Assembly (NCBI GenBank): GCA_936914845.1
Contig: CAKZGE010000008.1
Location: 124,001 to 188,000 of the forward strand
Length of the DNA stretch: 64,000 nt
Origin: an uncultured Chloracidobacterium sp.
GTDB taxonomy: Bacteria > Acidobacteriota > Blastocatellia > Pyrinomonadales > Pyrinomonadaceae
Direction: 5' to 3'
The notes beneath the pieces are model-generated. The model ran no database searches. It was not told where the DNA came from and saw nothing but the letters and a program-made list of their open reading frames with translations. The position numbers and the translations under genes were made by a program. This document shows, one piece after another, positions 27,681-36,136 of this stretch; positions within the stretch are counted from its first letter, which is position 1, and each line of letters starts with the position of its first letter.

Positions 27681-27715
27681 AAAAAGGCCGAGGCGTTGAT
27701 CGAACCGCCCCGGCC
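27681..27715 (-). terminator. intrinsic terminator after alanine dehydrogenase
   Basis: On the minus strand, GGCCGGGGCG pairs with CGCCTCGGCC around a ten-base loop (a single G-T pair), followed by TTTTTG. It lies 25 bases after the ald stop. Confidence 0.85.
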
Positions 27716-27740
27716 ATTTTTTCGGTTGTCAGCTTCTTTT

Positions 27741-28877
27741 TTAAGCAGCAGAGGCCGCTTTTAAGTCGATAAGTTCGCTGAGCGGTGTGTAATCCAACCC
27801 CTGCGAAACGGCGACCGCTTCGTAGGTCAGTTTACCGGCATAAGTATTCACCCCTTCTGCCAACCCGGCATCATCCTGAATTGCCTTCTCGAAACCTTTG
27901 TTTGCCAGATCAAGTGCATATGGCAAGGTCGCATTCGTCAAGGCAAATGTCGATGTACGCGGAACTGCTCCCGGCATGTTCGCAACGCAATAATGCAGAA
28001 CGCCCTCTTCGTAATAGGTCGGGTTCGAATGTGTGGTCGCATGCGTCGTTTCAAAACAGCCGCCCTGATCGACGGCCACATCCACCAAAACCGCACCTTG
28101 CGGGATCAATTTAAGCATTTCCCGGGTAACCAGTTTCGGTGCCGCCGCACCAACGACCAAAACCGCTCCGATCACGCAATCGGCGTGCGAGATGGCTTCT
28201 TCGACCGCATAGCGCGAAGACGCAAGCGTTTGCACTTTTGATAGAAAGATATCGTCCAACTGGCGAAGACGCTCAAGGCTGCGATCGATGATGGTGACCT
28301 TCGCTCCGAGCCCGACCGCCATCTTGGCTGCTTCGGTGCCAACTACGCCGCCGCCCAAAATGACGACATTGGCCGCCGGAACGCCCGGAACGCCGCCGAG
28401 CAGAATACCGCGGCCGCCGTTCATTTTCTCAAGGCTGTTCGCCGCTACCTGAACCGACATGCGTCCGGCCACCTCTGACATCGGTGTCAGCAACGGCAAG
28501 CGGCCGTGGCGGTCGGTGATCGTCTCATAGGCCACACCGGAAACCTTCCGCTCCAGCATCTGCTTGGTCAATTCGAGCTCCGGCGCCAAATGCAGGTAGG
28601 TAAACAGAAGCTGATTTTCACGCATCCGCGGATATTCCGGCGCGATCGGTTCCTTGACCTTGACGATCATATCGCCCGCGGCCCAAACATCGTCCGCCGA
28701 ATCGATTATCTCCGCACCGGCTTTGACATACTGCTCGTCCGTAAAACCCGAACCTTCGCCCGCCGAATGCTGCACATACAGCGTATGACCTGCCATCACC
28801 AATGCCTGAACTCCGGCCGGTGTCAGCCCTACACGATATTCATTGTCTTTGATTTCTTTCGGTAATCCGATCTTCAT
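27741..28877 (-). CDS. ald: alanine dehydrogenase
   Basis: The enzyme interconverts L-alanine and pyruvate with NAD. The start at 28877 is favoured because GGAG (28887-28890) is then well spaced, and the sequence starts with the usual [20 protein letters not shown]. The 378-residue product has the substrate-site lysine in VKVKEP, catalytic His in YLHLAPE, the NAD fold [15 protein letters not shown], and the aspartate-containing [13 protein letters not shown]. Length is that of standard hexameric alanine dehydrogenases, and the closely related lysine- and saccharopine-type enzymes are less likely. It is a single-gene unit with its own terminator. Confidence 0.95.
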   Translation of the reverse strand: MKIGLPKEIKDNEYRVGLTPAGVQALVMAGHTLYVQHSAGEGSGFTDEQYVKAGAEIIDSADDVWAAGDMIVKVKEPIAPEYPRMRENQLLFTYLHLAPELELTKQMLERKVSGVAYETITDRHGRLPLLTPMSEVAGRMSVQVAANSLEKMNGGRGILLGGVPGVPAANVVILGGGVVGTEAAKMAVGLGAKVTIIDRSLERLRQLDDIFLSKVQTLASSRYAVEEAISHADCVIGAVLVVGAAAPKLVTREMLKLIPQGAVLVDVAVDQGGCFETTHATTHSNPTYYEEGVLHYCVANMPGAVPRTSTFALTNATLPYALDLANKGFEKAIQDDAGLAEGVNTYAGKLTYEAVAVSQGLDYTPLSELIDLKAASAA

Positions 28878-29078
28878 TAGAAACATCTCCAGAAATAGAT
28901 ATAGATACTTTGCTTATCCGACATTCTACCCAGTTTTCTACAAATGTTAAATGCATAAGCGGTGATTTTACTTTTGCTCGTTTCTATCAGCCTGTTTTGT
29001 GCGTATTCGTGTAGCCGGTGAGATATTTAGTATGATCCGCGGTTTTTGCACGGCTTTCGAGATGTCTTTTGATATTGT

Positions 29079-29084
29079 TATAAT
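29079..29084 (+). promoter_or_regulatory. putative -10 element for the pirin gene
   Basis: A perfect TATAAT lies inside a short palindrome (GATATT-N5-AATATC, 29071-29087), 57 bases before the pirin start. A possible -35 is TTTCGA 18 bases upstream, which is weak. The palindrome may be a regulator site. Confidence 0.35.
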
Positions 29085-29140
29085 ATCTGACACAAAACGG
29101 CTATATAGATGGAATTTTTATTCAGGAAACAATAGAACTT

Positions 29141-30028
29141 ATGATCGAACTTGTTATACCTGCCAGAGACCGCAGCATCGGTTCGATGGACGTAAAACGT
29201 ATCTTGCCGTATTCAAAACGCCGCAGCATCGGTCCTTTCGTCTTTGTTGACCAAATGGGTCCGCTGGAACTTGTAACCGACGGTTCAATGGATGTTCTTG
29301 CCCATCCGCACATCGGTCTGGCTACGGTCACATACCTTTTCGATGGCCGTATGATGCATCGCGACAGCTTAGGCACCGTTCAGCTCATCGAGCCGGGCGA
29401 GGTAAATTGGATGAATGCGGGCCGCGGCATTGTCCACTCCGAACGTTCCTCGGATGCCGGCAACGCCGCCGGCGGCGAATTGTTCGGTGTTCAAACGTGG
29501 GTCGCGATACCCGAAAATAAAGAAACCGGAGATCCGAGCTTTGAACATCATGGTGCCGCGGACCCGCCGGAGACCGATGCCGACGGAGTTTATTTTCGAG
29601 TGATAATGGGCGAATTGCATGGTTCCGTTTCGCCGGTCAACAATTGGCTTGAACCGCTTTACGCCGAATGCCGCCTGGCCGCCGGCAGCACCCTCGAACT
29701 ACCGCGAAATGTCGAAGAACGTGCGGTTTATATTCTTTCCGGCACGGTTGAGATCGACGGAGCAGAGTACTCTGCCGGCTCTCTGCCCGTTTTTTCGCAA
29801 GGTTCGCATGCGGAAGTTCACGGCCGCGAAGATTGTCGGCTGATGGTTATCGGCGGGCCGCGGCTGGAACGGCCCCGTTATATGTGGTGGAATTTTGTGG
29901 CAACATCAAATGACCTGATCGAACAGGCCCGCAGCGATTGGAAACAAGGTAATTTTGACGCGATACCAAATGAAACAGGTTTCGTCCCCCTGCCCGAAGG
30001 TAATTTCCCGAAACCGCAGCCGATGTAA
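29141..30028 (+). CDS. pirin-family protein (bicupin)
   Basis: The 295-residue product has the pirin double cupin. The N-terminal cupin carries the expected metal ligands in AHPHIGLATVTYLFDG, and a later histidine and glutamate in GRGIVHSERSS complete the site. The C-terminal cupin (about 165-290) ends with GGPRLERPRYMWWNFVATS. Pirins are variously described as quercetin dioxygenases or redox-sensing regulators, and motif data do not decide between these. The start at 29141 follows TTCAGGAAAC, a modest ribosome binding site. It is 192 bases upstream of typA. Confidence 0.9.
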   Translation: MIELVIPARDRSIGSMDVKRILPYSKRRSIGPFVFVDQMGPLELVTDGSMDVLAHPHIGLATVTYLFDGRMMHRDSLGTVQLIEPGEVNWMNAGRGIVHSERSSDAGNAAGGELFGVQTWVAIPENKETGDPSFEHHGAADPPETDADGVYFRVIMGELHGSVSPVNNWLEPLYAECRLAAGSTLELPRNVEERAVYILSGTVEIDGAEYSAGSLPVFSQGSHAEVHGREDCRLMVIGGPRLERPRYMWWNFVATSNDLIEQARSDWKQGNFDAIPNETGFVPLPEGNFPKPQPM

Positions 30029-30220
30029 CGCACATCTTTTCAATTCAATTTTAGAATTCTCTTCACATATCTCTGCCATTTGGCCCGGCACCGAAAGCCC
30101 GCCTAACAGATAATATTTACCGGATCCTGCATTCGCCGCGGTTAAACACCATGCTCCGGTTGCCTTTTTGTTCAGAATCCGTCATTATCTTCGATTGCTC
30201 TTTTGGGCAGATCTTTTACT

Positions 30221-32032
30221 ATGATCGACGCATCAAACATTAGAAATATAGCCATCATCGCTCACGTTGACCACGGTAAGACAACTCTCGTGGACGCGAT
30301 GCTGCAGCAATCAGGCACCTATCGCGATAACGAAGAGGTTGTTGAACGGGTCATGGATTCGATGGATCTTGAACGCGAACGCGGCATCACCATTATGGCG
30401 AAAAACACGTCCGTTCGTTATGGCGACTACAAGATAAATATCCTCGACACCCCGGGCCACGCCGATTTTGGCGGCGAGGTCGAACGCGTGCTTAAAATGG
30501 TTGACGGCATCGTCCTTCTGGTTGACGCCGCCGAGGGATGCTTGCCCCAAACACGTTTTGTGCTGCGAAAGGCTCTCGAATTAAAGCTGCCGGCGATCAC
30601 GCTGATCAACAAGATAGACCGCCAGGACGCTCGCCCCGAAGAGGTAGTTGATGAGGTTTACGACCTTTTCATCGACCTCGGCGCCAATGATCAGCAGATC
30701 GAGTTTCCGATCCTTTACTCGATATCGCGTGACGGCGTTGCCAAAAAAGACCTCGCCGATGAGAGCAAGGACCTCCGCCCGCTGTTTGATCAGGTACTCG
30801 AAACCATTCCGGCTCCGTCTGCGATGCGTGACGATTCTTTACAGCTGCTAGTCGCGAATATCGATTATAATCCGTTCGTCGGACGTCTTGCCATCGGCCG
30901 TATCTATTCCGGCGAGATCTCAAAAAACCAAGAAGTTGCCGTTTCAAAACGCGATGGTTCTATCCAAAAGACCCGCGTTAAAGAGCTCTTTGTTTTCGAA
31001 GGCCTCGAACGCGTCACGACCGAAAAAGCCGGTGTCGGCGAGATCGTCGCACTTGCAGGTTTTGACGATGTAGAGATCGGTGAAACGATAACGCTGGTCG
31101 ATAATCCGAAACCGCTTCCGGTCATCGCCGTTGACGAACCGACGATATCGATGATCTTTGGCGTTAATACGTCGCCATTCTCAGGCACCGAGGGCAAATT
31201 TGTCACTTCTCGGCAGATCAAAGAGCGCCTGGATAAAGAGCTCCTCGGCAACGTTGCCCTTCGTGTTGAGCAAATGCCACAGGCCGAACAATTCAAAGTC
31301 TCCGGCCGCGGCGAATTACAACTCGCTATCCTTATCGAAATGATGCGTCGTGAGGGCTATGAACTCCAGGTCGCCAAGCCGGAGGTCATCACCAAAAAGG
31401 ATGAAACGACCGGCGAAACCTTGGAACCGATCGAACTGGTCGTCGTCGATGTGCCGGATGAATTCATCGGCGTCGTTACCGAAGCAATGGGCCGCCGCAA
31501 AGGCCAAATGACCAAAATGATCAATAATGGTTCGGGCCGCGTTCGACTAGAATTCGAAGCACCTTCGCGCGGTCTTATCGGTTTTCGCGGTGAATTTTTG
31601 ACCGAGACCAAAGGCACGGGCCTGCTCAATACCCTTTTTCTCCGTTTTGATAAATGGCAGGGCGACATGAAATCGCGGCAAACCGGCTCGCTCGTTGCCG
31701 ACCGGATGGGCGAAACCAACACCTACGCTTTATATAACCTGCAGGAACGCGGAACACTTTTTGTAAAACCGCAGATCAAGGTGTATGAAGGTATGATCAT
31801 CGGCGAAAATGCCCGTGCCGTGGACCTCGACGTAAACGCGATCAAGGAAAAGAAGCTGACCAATATGCGCACGACCTCTGCCGACGAAGCGATGCGTTTG
31901 GTGCCGGTCCGCGACATGTCACTCGAACGAGCGTTGGAATTCATCGCTGATGACGAATTGATCGAGGTTACGCCAAAGGCGATCCGCCTGCGCAAACGCG
32001 TCCTGAAATCAAACGAACGGCCGAAGAAGTAG
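30221..32032 (+). CDS. typA: ribosome-binding GTPase TypA/BipA
   Basis: TypA is a translational GTPase that binds the ribosome in stress and cold. The 603-residue product has the full set of G motifs: [12 protein letters not shown] (G1), RGITI (G2), [12 protein letters not shown] (G3), NKIDR (G4). It continues with domain II, the elongation-factor C-terminal domains and the final [16 protein letters not shown] at 30221 fits the family start ([15 protein letters not shown]). Its last 72 bases occur again 890 bases downstream with four differences. Confidence 0.96.
   Translation: MIDASNIRNIAIIAHVDHGKTTLVDAMLQQSGTYRDNEEVVERVMDSMDLERERGITIMAKNTSVRYGDYKINILDTPGHADFGGEVERVLKMVDGIVLLVDAAEGCLPQTRFVLRKALELKLPAITLINKIDRQDARPEEVVDEVYDLFIDLGANDQQIEFPILYSISRDGVAKKDLADESKDLRPLFDQVLETIPAPSAMRDDSLQLLVANIDYNPFVGRLAIGRIYSGEISKNQEVAVSKRDGSIQKTRVKELFVFEGLERVTTEKAGVGEIVALAGFDDVEIGETITLVDNPKPLPVIAVDEPTISMIFGVNTSPFSGTEGKFVTSRQIKERLDKELLGNVALRVEQMPQAEQFKVSGRGELQLAILIEMMRREGYELQVAKPEVITKKDETTGETLEPIELVVVDVPDEFIGVVTEAMGRRKGQMTKMINNGSGRVRLEFEAPSRGLIGFRGEFLTETKGTGLLNTLFLRFDKWQGDMKSRQTGSLVADRMGETNTYALYNLQERGTLFVKPQIKVYEGMIIGENARAVDLDVNAIKEKKLTNMRTTSADEAMRLVPVRDMSLERALEFIADDELIEVTPKAIRLRKRVLKSNERPKK
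31961..32032 (+). repeat. direct repeat copy 1: 3' end of typA
   Basis: These 72 bases code the last 23 residues and stop of TypA. A copy with 68 of 72 matching positions is found at 32851-32922, in the same orientation, ending on the same stop codon. Confidence 0.9.
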
Positions 32033-32169
32033 ATCGATATTGCCTCGTATTCGAACGCCCTAACACCTGCCGGCGGAGCCCCGCTTCAACGCCCGTATCC
32101 GTATGACGGAAGCATCTTAGACGAGAATCGAGGGAAATAGTTGTGCTATTATCTATGGCGAGGCTCATT

Positions 32170-32457
32170 ATGAACCTGAAACCGGTGATGAATAAAATAA
32201 GAGCCGCATGCGACGCCAAAGGCATCTCGATGTTGGGGGTTTTTGGGTCGGTCGCTCGTGGTGAGGACACGCCGAACAGCGATGTAGATCTGCTCGTTCG
32301 TCTTGGCAAGCCGGTTGGATTTGTCGAATTTATCGCTCTCGAAGATACGTTCAGGGAAATTCTCGGCCGCAACGTCGATCTCGCGACCGAATCATCGCTT
32401 CACCCGCTGATCCGCAAAAACGTTCTCGCCGATCTACAGATCATTTATGAAAAGTAG
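32170..32457 (+). CDS. mntA: MntA-type minimal nucleotidyltransferase (antitoxin)
   Basis: The 95-residue product, started at ATG 32170 behind GCGAGG, has the core motif of minimal nucleotidyltransferases, GSVARGEDTPNSDVDLLV (about residues 26-43), with the two aspartates that bind metal. In MntA-HepT toxin-antitoxin systems the MntA protein adds AMP groups to HepT and silences it. It overlaps the HepT-like gene by 11 bases, the usual arrangement. Typical substrate motifs are intact, so it should be active. Its partner seems broken, which leaves the antitoxin without a target. Confidence 0.85.
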   Translation: MNLKPVMNKIRAACDAKGISMLGVFGSVARGEDTPNSDVDLLVRLGKPVGFVEFIALEDTFREILGRNVDLATESSLHPLIRKNVLADLQIIYEK

Positions 32458-32794
32458 GCACGACCGCCTTTACCTTTATGACATCATCGAATGCTGCGAC
32501 CGTGTCGCAGATTACGTAAACGGCGTCCGCGAAGAGGATTATCACTTAAACCCGATGCTTCAGGACGCACTCGTCAGAAACATCGAGGTCGTAGGCGAAG
32601 CTGGCAAAAATCTTTAACAGTAAATAAAGAATACCCGTCCCGACATCGCATGGAGCCAGATCGCCCGGATGCGTGACAAGATCGCTCACCATTACTTTTG
32701 CATAAATCTCGACGTTGTTTGGAAAACTGTCACCGACGATTTTCCCGCATTACATCCTCAGATCAAAGCGATATACGAGATGTTGGAAGAATAG
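32447..32794 (+). pseudogene. hepT: HepT (HEPN ribonuclease toxin), interrupted
   Basis: The frame starts MKSRHDRLYLYD and reads a HEPN-type helical protein to GEAGKNL, then hits TAA at 32615 and again at 32621. The rest of the protein continues in the same frame to TAG at 32792-32794. It includes RDKIAH, the R-x4-H ribonuclease motif, and a HYFCINLDVVW segment expected for HepT. The stops fall in a region where another frame reads TVNKEYP, the expected continuation. Two small compensating indels are therefore the likely cause. A full-length toxin should not be made. Confidence 0.8.
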
Positions 32795-32850
32795 TACGCC
32801 AACCGAAAAAGTCAGAGCATTCAACAAAGCCGTTGGGCTGGCAGATGACG

Positions 32851-32922
32851 ATCGAGGTCACACCAAAGGCGATCCGCCGGCGCAAACGCGTCCTGAAATC
32901 AAACGAACGGCCAAAGAAGTAG
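32851..32922 (+). repeat. direct repeat copy 2: displaced typA 3' end
   Basis: Copy of 31961-32032 with four substitutions. Upstream, GCAGATGACG (32842-32850) also matches the typA sequence before a five-base gap. It could encode a short peptide from the ATG at 32845, but has no ribosome binding site. Confidence 0.88.
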
Positions 32923-32982
32923 TCTGACGATTCCGCATTTAAGAAACATCGCGATCAGCAAATACTCGTTTTGCGAAAATGT

Positions 32983-33009
32983 CATATATTCCTATATTAT
33001 GAATATATG
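32983..33009. promoter_or_regulatory. perfect inverted repeat over promoter and start codon
   Basis: The arms CATATATTC / GAATATATG have a nine-base spacer and the right arm ends on the ATG of the next gene. A TTGCGA at 32971-32976 and TATATT or TATTAT inside the repeat form a plausible promoter. This is the layout of an autorepressed antitoxin operator. Confidence 0.6.
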
Positions 33010-33294
33010 ATAAAAACCAAACAGGCAAAATTGTTAACGGTCCCGGCAAACGGGCAGATCAGTATCGGGAAAGCATGGGCCGGACGGCAAATACTTGTCG
33101 AAGAGATCGGCGACGACATGATCCACATTTCATCGGGTGTTTTTGTGCCAGATTCGCAAAGGGCATTTCACACAAAAGAAGCCGACAGATCTCTCAGCTC
33201 GTTTGACGAGTGGGAAGGCGAAAACCCTGCTCAGAAAACAAATGTTGAGTCGCTATTCTCCACTCTGAGAAAGAAAAAACAGCCTAATGGTTAA
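33007..33294 (+). CDS. AbrB-like putative antitoxin
   Basis: Start chosen at 33007, inside the inverted repeat. A longer frame from 32971 would contain the promoter. The 95-residue product has an N-terminal segment LLTVPANGQISIGKAWAGRQI similar to the swapped-hairpin AbrB/SpoVT DNA-binding fold. A polar, probably disordered C-terminal region (about 50-95) may wrap the toxin. Its stop overlaps the next start by eight bases. By analogy with type II modules it would repress its own promoter. The family assignment rests on this short motif only. Confidence 0.6.
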   Translation: MIKTKQAKLLTVPANGQISIGKAWAGRQILVEEIGDDMIHISSGVFVPDSQRAFHTKEADRSLSSFDEWEGENPAQKTNVESLFSTLRKKKQPNG

Positions 33295-33658
33295 TAAGTC
33301 CGGAACGGGTTCTACTCAACATGATCTTGTAGAATGCGACCTCGAATTTCCCCGTGTTCAGAAAGAGCTCGCCGAATTGAGCTTAGAAGAGCTGGATCAA
33401 GTCGAAGCTTCGATCAATAGGATCGGTCAAATGACATGGGATAAGATATATAAGACGTCATCGCGAAGCCAAAAAAGAGGTCTAAATTGGGAGCCTATCG
33501 TCGGGCAATTCACCAGATCCGGAAAAACCATCGCTTCGATCCGCATCTCAAAAAGATTTAGGGCGAGAGTTTGTCGTGATGGTAAATTTATGCGTTTCAT
33601 CTCTCTGCATCCTGACCATGACAGTGCCTGTGATGAGGTCGGCGATGAAAACTTATGA
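33287..33658 (+). CDS. RelE/ParE-superfamily-like putative toxin
   Basis: The 123-residue product has a helical N-terminal part (LEELDQVEASINRIGQM) and a C-terminal beta part that reads like RelE/HigB fold proteins: GKTIASIRISKRFRARVCRDG then FMRFISLHPDHDS. Several Arg, Lys and His residues stand where such RNases have catalytic side chains. The gene overlaps the AbrB-like gene by eight bases and so is translated with it, as in toxin-antitoxin pairs. Identification is by pattern and context. It could also be a DNA-binding partner. Confidence 0.6.
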   Translation: MVNKSGTGSTQHDLVECDLEFPRVQKELAELSLEELDQVEASINRIGQMTWDKIYKTSSRSQKRGLNWEPIVGQFTRSGKTIASIRISKRFRARVCRDGKFMRFISLHPDHDSACDEVGDENL

Positions 33659-34103
33659 TCCGGCAAGGTCTAGTTTTGCCGTTGCTGCAAGTGCTCGATA
33701 ATTGCCGATCTAAGAACTTGCTTTACTCGCATCCGGCGATAGGCTAAAGCCTAATATAGCGTTCGGCTCGGCTGGATCTGCTGCTGCAAAAATATCTTGC
33801 CTTTCATTGATCCGTTTGCTAAGATACCTTTCACAATTTATTTTGCCGAAGCCGATCGCACGGCGATCGACGCGGGGGAACCAACAAACGTCCGCAAGGA
33901 CAGGGGCGCATCTGAACTACCCTCAGAAGAAGATTCTTCGCTTCCAGCCCGACAGCTAACCTCGCAGGCATTGACGAAGAAGGACACGTGAGATCCTGGA
34001 AAAGGCTGCGGAGTGCTTCCGTAGCCTTTTCGTCTAAATGGTCAAACGTTTTCTTCAGGGCCGATAACAACTAGACGCACGTTTCGTGCAGGAGGTAATT
34101 GTT
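33659..34103. other. gene-free interval
   Basis: No convincing gene was found in these 445 bases; the short open frame at 33797-33991 has atypical composition and no ribosome binding site. A hairpin TAGGCT/AGCCTA lies at 33733-33746, and a terminator-like hairpin at 34000-34030. Confidence 0.5.
34000..34030 (+). terminator. terminator-like hairpin
   Basis: AAAAGGCTGCGG pairs with CCGTAGCCTTTT over 12 bases (one G-U pair). The symmetry lets it work on either strand, but the T tract beyond the stem is short. Confidence 0.5.
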
Positions 34104-34409
34104 ATGACTCGAAGATTTTTTTGGCAGGTGCCCGAATTTGTGAAGTTTCGCGCGGTTTTCGAAGATTCGGAAACTATTCTCGGCACCAACGAAAAAAACG
34201 AACACCGTTTGTTTAGAAAGGATAACGGCACCGTGTGTTTTGACGAAACCGAAGCTCTCCATATCAGCGCGGCTCCGGATGCAGTTTCCCGAGCTAAGGC
34301 TGTTTTGGGCAATTCGCGTGCAAAACTCAAACGAGCATTTTCTTTAAAACGCCGGATTCGCCGTCCGAAACCGATATTGTCGCCCCCGCCAGAATGTTGC
34401 CTGCAATGA
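34104..34409 (+). CDS. small basic hypothetical protein, 101 aa
   Basis: A strong AGGAGG at 34090-34095 sets the start at 34104, rather than the earlier ATG at 34086. The product is 101 residues, soluble and basic, with a Lys/Arg-rich stretch near the end (KLKRAFSLKRRIRRPKP). A preceding segment begins MTRRFFWQVPEFVKF. I do not recognise the family. An intrinsic terminator at 34436-34462 follows, so it is expressed alone. It sits between the toxin-antitoxin region and the TonB-type gene. Confidence 0.5.
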   Translation: MTRRFFWQVPEFVKFRAVFEDSETILGTNEKNEHRLFRKDNGTVCFDETEALHISAAPDAVSRAKAVLGNSRAKLKRAFSLKRRIRRPKPILSPPPECCLQ

Positions 34410-34435
34410 TCGGGCAAACAAAAATAATAAAGTTG

Positions 34436-34462
34436 GACGGCCGTAACAGGCCGTCTTTTTTT
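34436..34462 (+). terminator. intrinsic terminator
   Basis: GACGGCC / GGCCGTC with a six-base loop, followed by TTTTTTT at 34456-34462. It ends the small basic gene. Confidence 0.88.
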
Positions 34463-34543
34463 AACGATCGAACTGATCGATCTTATGAAAAGCTCGGCGA
34501 GACTTTTTCAAGCCAGGCACAATTTTCCGCCAAGGAGTCTATT

Positions 34544-35251
34544 ATGCTCAGACCAACTATTCTTTCGCTATGCCTTATGTTCCTCTTCTCCGCAGTTGTT
34601 TTTGCCCAAACAGGCCCGCGCAAACTGCTCGAGCAACCTATCCCGGACACACCCGCTGAGGCCAAAGAGACCGGGCTTGGCGGCACGTTGACGGTTCGCG
34701 TCGGCGTCGATGCCGATGGGAAGGTCACTTTTGTCGAGAGCGTTTACGGTCCGGACGACATCTGCCCGGGTGTGACCGCTCCGGACGTTGCCGCACTTAG
34801 AAAAACTGCCGCAAGCTCGGCGTTAAAGTCGAAATTCGAACCGGCCCCAGCAGCGACCGTAGAGTTAATGGACATCAAATTCCCGATTTCCAACCCCACT
34901 GTAACTCCTGCCGCTCCTGCAACTATTGGCTCCGAAACGGCTGCATCAATTCCCCAAGGGTCTTCGGCAACCTTTACGGCTGTTGGCGAGCCTTTGAAAC
35001 TTAACTCAACTTCTCTTCCGAAGCCTCCGTATCCGCCGGCGGCAAGGGCCGTTAGAGCAAGCGGGGACGTAAATATCAGTGTCATTGTCGAAACAGATGG
35101 CAGCGTTTATTCGGCTCGATCAGTATCAGGCCATCCGCTGCTTAGGCAAGCTGCCCGGTCAGCAGCATGTTCGGCAAAGTTTCGCCCGACAAAGCTTTCG
35201 GGCCAGCCCGCTAGAGTTAGCGGGATCATTACCTATAATTTTGTTCCCTGA
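34544..35251 (+). CDS. TonB C-terminal-domain exported protein
   Basis: The 235-residue product, started at 34544 behind AAGGAG, has a signal peptide ending near VFAQ. It then shows two beta-alpha modules of TonB C-terminal type. The first (about residues 40-105) includes GGTLTVRVGVDADGKV. The second (about 165-235) includes PPYPPAARAVRASGDVNISVIVETDGSV and FRPTKLSGQPARVSG. The first module is less complete. A proline-rich transperiplasmic spacer and N-terminal membrane anchor typical of true TonB are missing, so it is more likely a secreted energy-transducer relative. Confidence 0.75.
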   Translation: MLRPTILSLCLMFLFSAVVFAQTGPRKLLEQPIPDTPAEAKETGLGGTLTVRVGVDADGKVTFVESVYGPDDICPGVTAPDVAALRKTAASSALKSKFEPAPAATVELMDIKFPISNPTVTPAAPATIGSETAASIPQGSSATFTAVGEPLKLNSTSLPKPPYPPAARAVRASGDVNISVIVETDGSVYSARSVSGHPLLRQAARSAACSAKFRPTKLSGQPARVSGIITYNFVP

Positions 35252-35297
35252 ATCGTTTTGACACCGACCTGCCATCCATTAAAATAAAGACAAGGCT

Positions 35298-35540
35298 ATG
35301 TCTAATTTTGCATGGATATTCGTATTGACCGGACTGCTGACCCTGCTTGGCTGTTTGACGATGCTTTTCATCACAGTTAAATATTACTGGGGCGACCGCG
35401 GAGCACCGCCGCCGACCGGCGAGATGCGTAAAAAGATGAAAGAAGAAGAACTTGCCCGCCGGGCAAAGCAGATCGAATATAGCCGAACTCATCCAATACC
35501 TCCGCGTGATATGAGCTTTTTCGGCAAAAAGGATACTTAA
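35298..35540 (+). CDS. small single-helix membrane protein, 80 aa
   Basis: One N-terminal membrane helix (FAWIFVLTGLLTLLGCLTML, about residues 4-24) is followed by a charged 55-residue tail rich in Lys, Glu and Arg with a helical run (MRKKMKEEELARRAK). I do not recognise the family. It is six bases before the YqeY gene on the same strand, so the two may be co-transcribed. The acidic/basic tail is probably cytoplasmic. Confidence 0.6.
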   Translation: MSNFAWIFVLTGLLTLLGCLTMLFITVKYYWGDRGAPPPTGEMRKKMKEEELARRAKQIEYSRTHPIPPRDMSFFGKKDT

Positions 35541-35546
35541 ACCTCT

Positions 35547-35993
35547 ATGACACTTAGTGAAAAGATCGTCGCTGATATTAAAGAAGCGATGTTGGCGAAA
35601 GACGCCGAGCGGCTTTCGACGCTCCGCATGGTCAAGGCGAATTTGATGAATAGACGTATTGAAAAAGGCTCTGACCTGACCGACGAAGAAACATCAAAAG
35701 CATTGCAATCGCTCGTCAAACAACGGCGTGATTCGATCGAACAATATGAGGCAGCCGGCCGCACGGAACTCGCCGACAAAGAAAAGCTTGAGATATCGCA
35801 CATCGAGGGCTATCTGCCCCAAGCCGCTACGGTAGAAGAAATAGATGCCGCCGTCGCCGATGCCGTGGTCGAGACCGGTGCATCTTCTATGAAAGATATG
35901 GGGGGCGTAATGAAGGCTGCTCAGGCAAAACTTGCCGGCAAAAGCGTCGATGGCCGAACCCTCAGCGAAGCCGTAAGATCAAAGCTAGCTTAG
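35547..35993 (+). CDS. GatB/YqeY domain protein
   Basis: The 148-residue product matches the standalone YqeY family, related to the tail domain of the amidotransferase subunit GatB. Motifs include LSEKIVADIKEAMLAKD, STLRMVKANLMNR, EQYEAAGRTELADKE, and the C-terminal MKDMGGVMKAAQAKLAGKSV followed by DGRTLSEAVRSKL. The family may help tRNA-dependent amidation or bind tRNA, but no reaction is proven. Length is normal, and no gatCAB genes are nearby. Confidence 0.9.
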   Translation: MTLSEKIVADIKEAMLAKDAERLSTLRMVKANLMNRRIEKGSDLTDEETSKALQSLVKQRRDSIEQYEAAGRTELADKEKLEISHIEGYLPQAATVEEIDAAVADAVVETGASSMKDMGGVMKAAQAKLAGKSVDGRTLSEAVRSKLA

Positions 35994-36136
35994 CCGCCAA
36001 TTGCTCTGCGGGCCTTAAAGCGGTATATTTGCATATTTGCCGGCTTTCCGTAACGGCCGATAAACCTATGACACGGGTTGTGCATCAAAGCTTTCATTGA
36101 ATACGGTTTGATCCACGTAATTTCAGGGATTTTTTT

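Noticed and set aside
32698..32922. Short open frame ending in typA-like residues.
   Set aside because: It reads the repeat copy of typA plus hepT sequence in another frame; no ribosome binding site. Better explained by the duplication.
33797..33991. Open frame in the gene-free interval.
   Set aside because: No ribosome binding site, no recognisable protein pattern, and amino acid composition unlike the neighbours.
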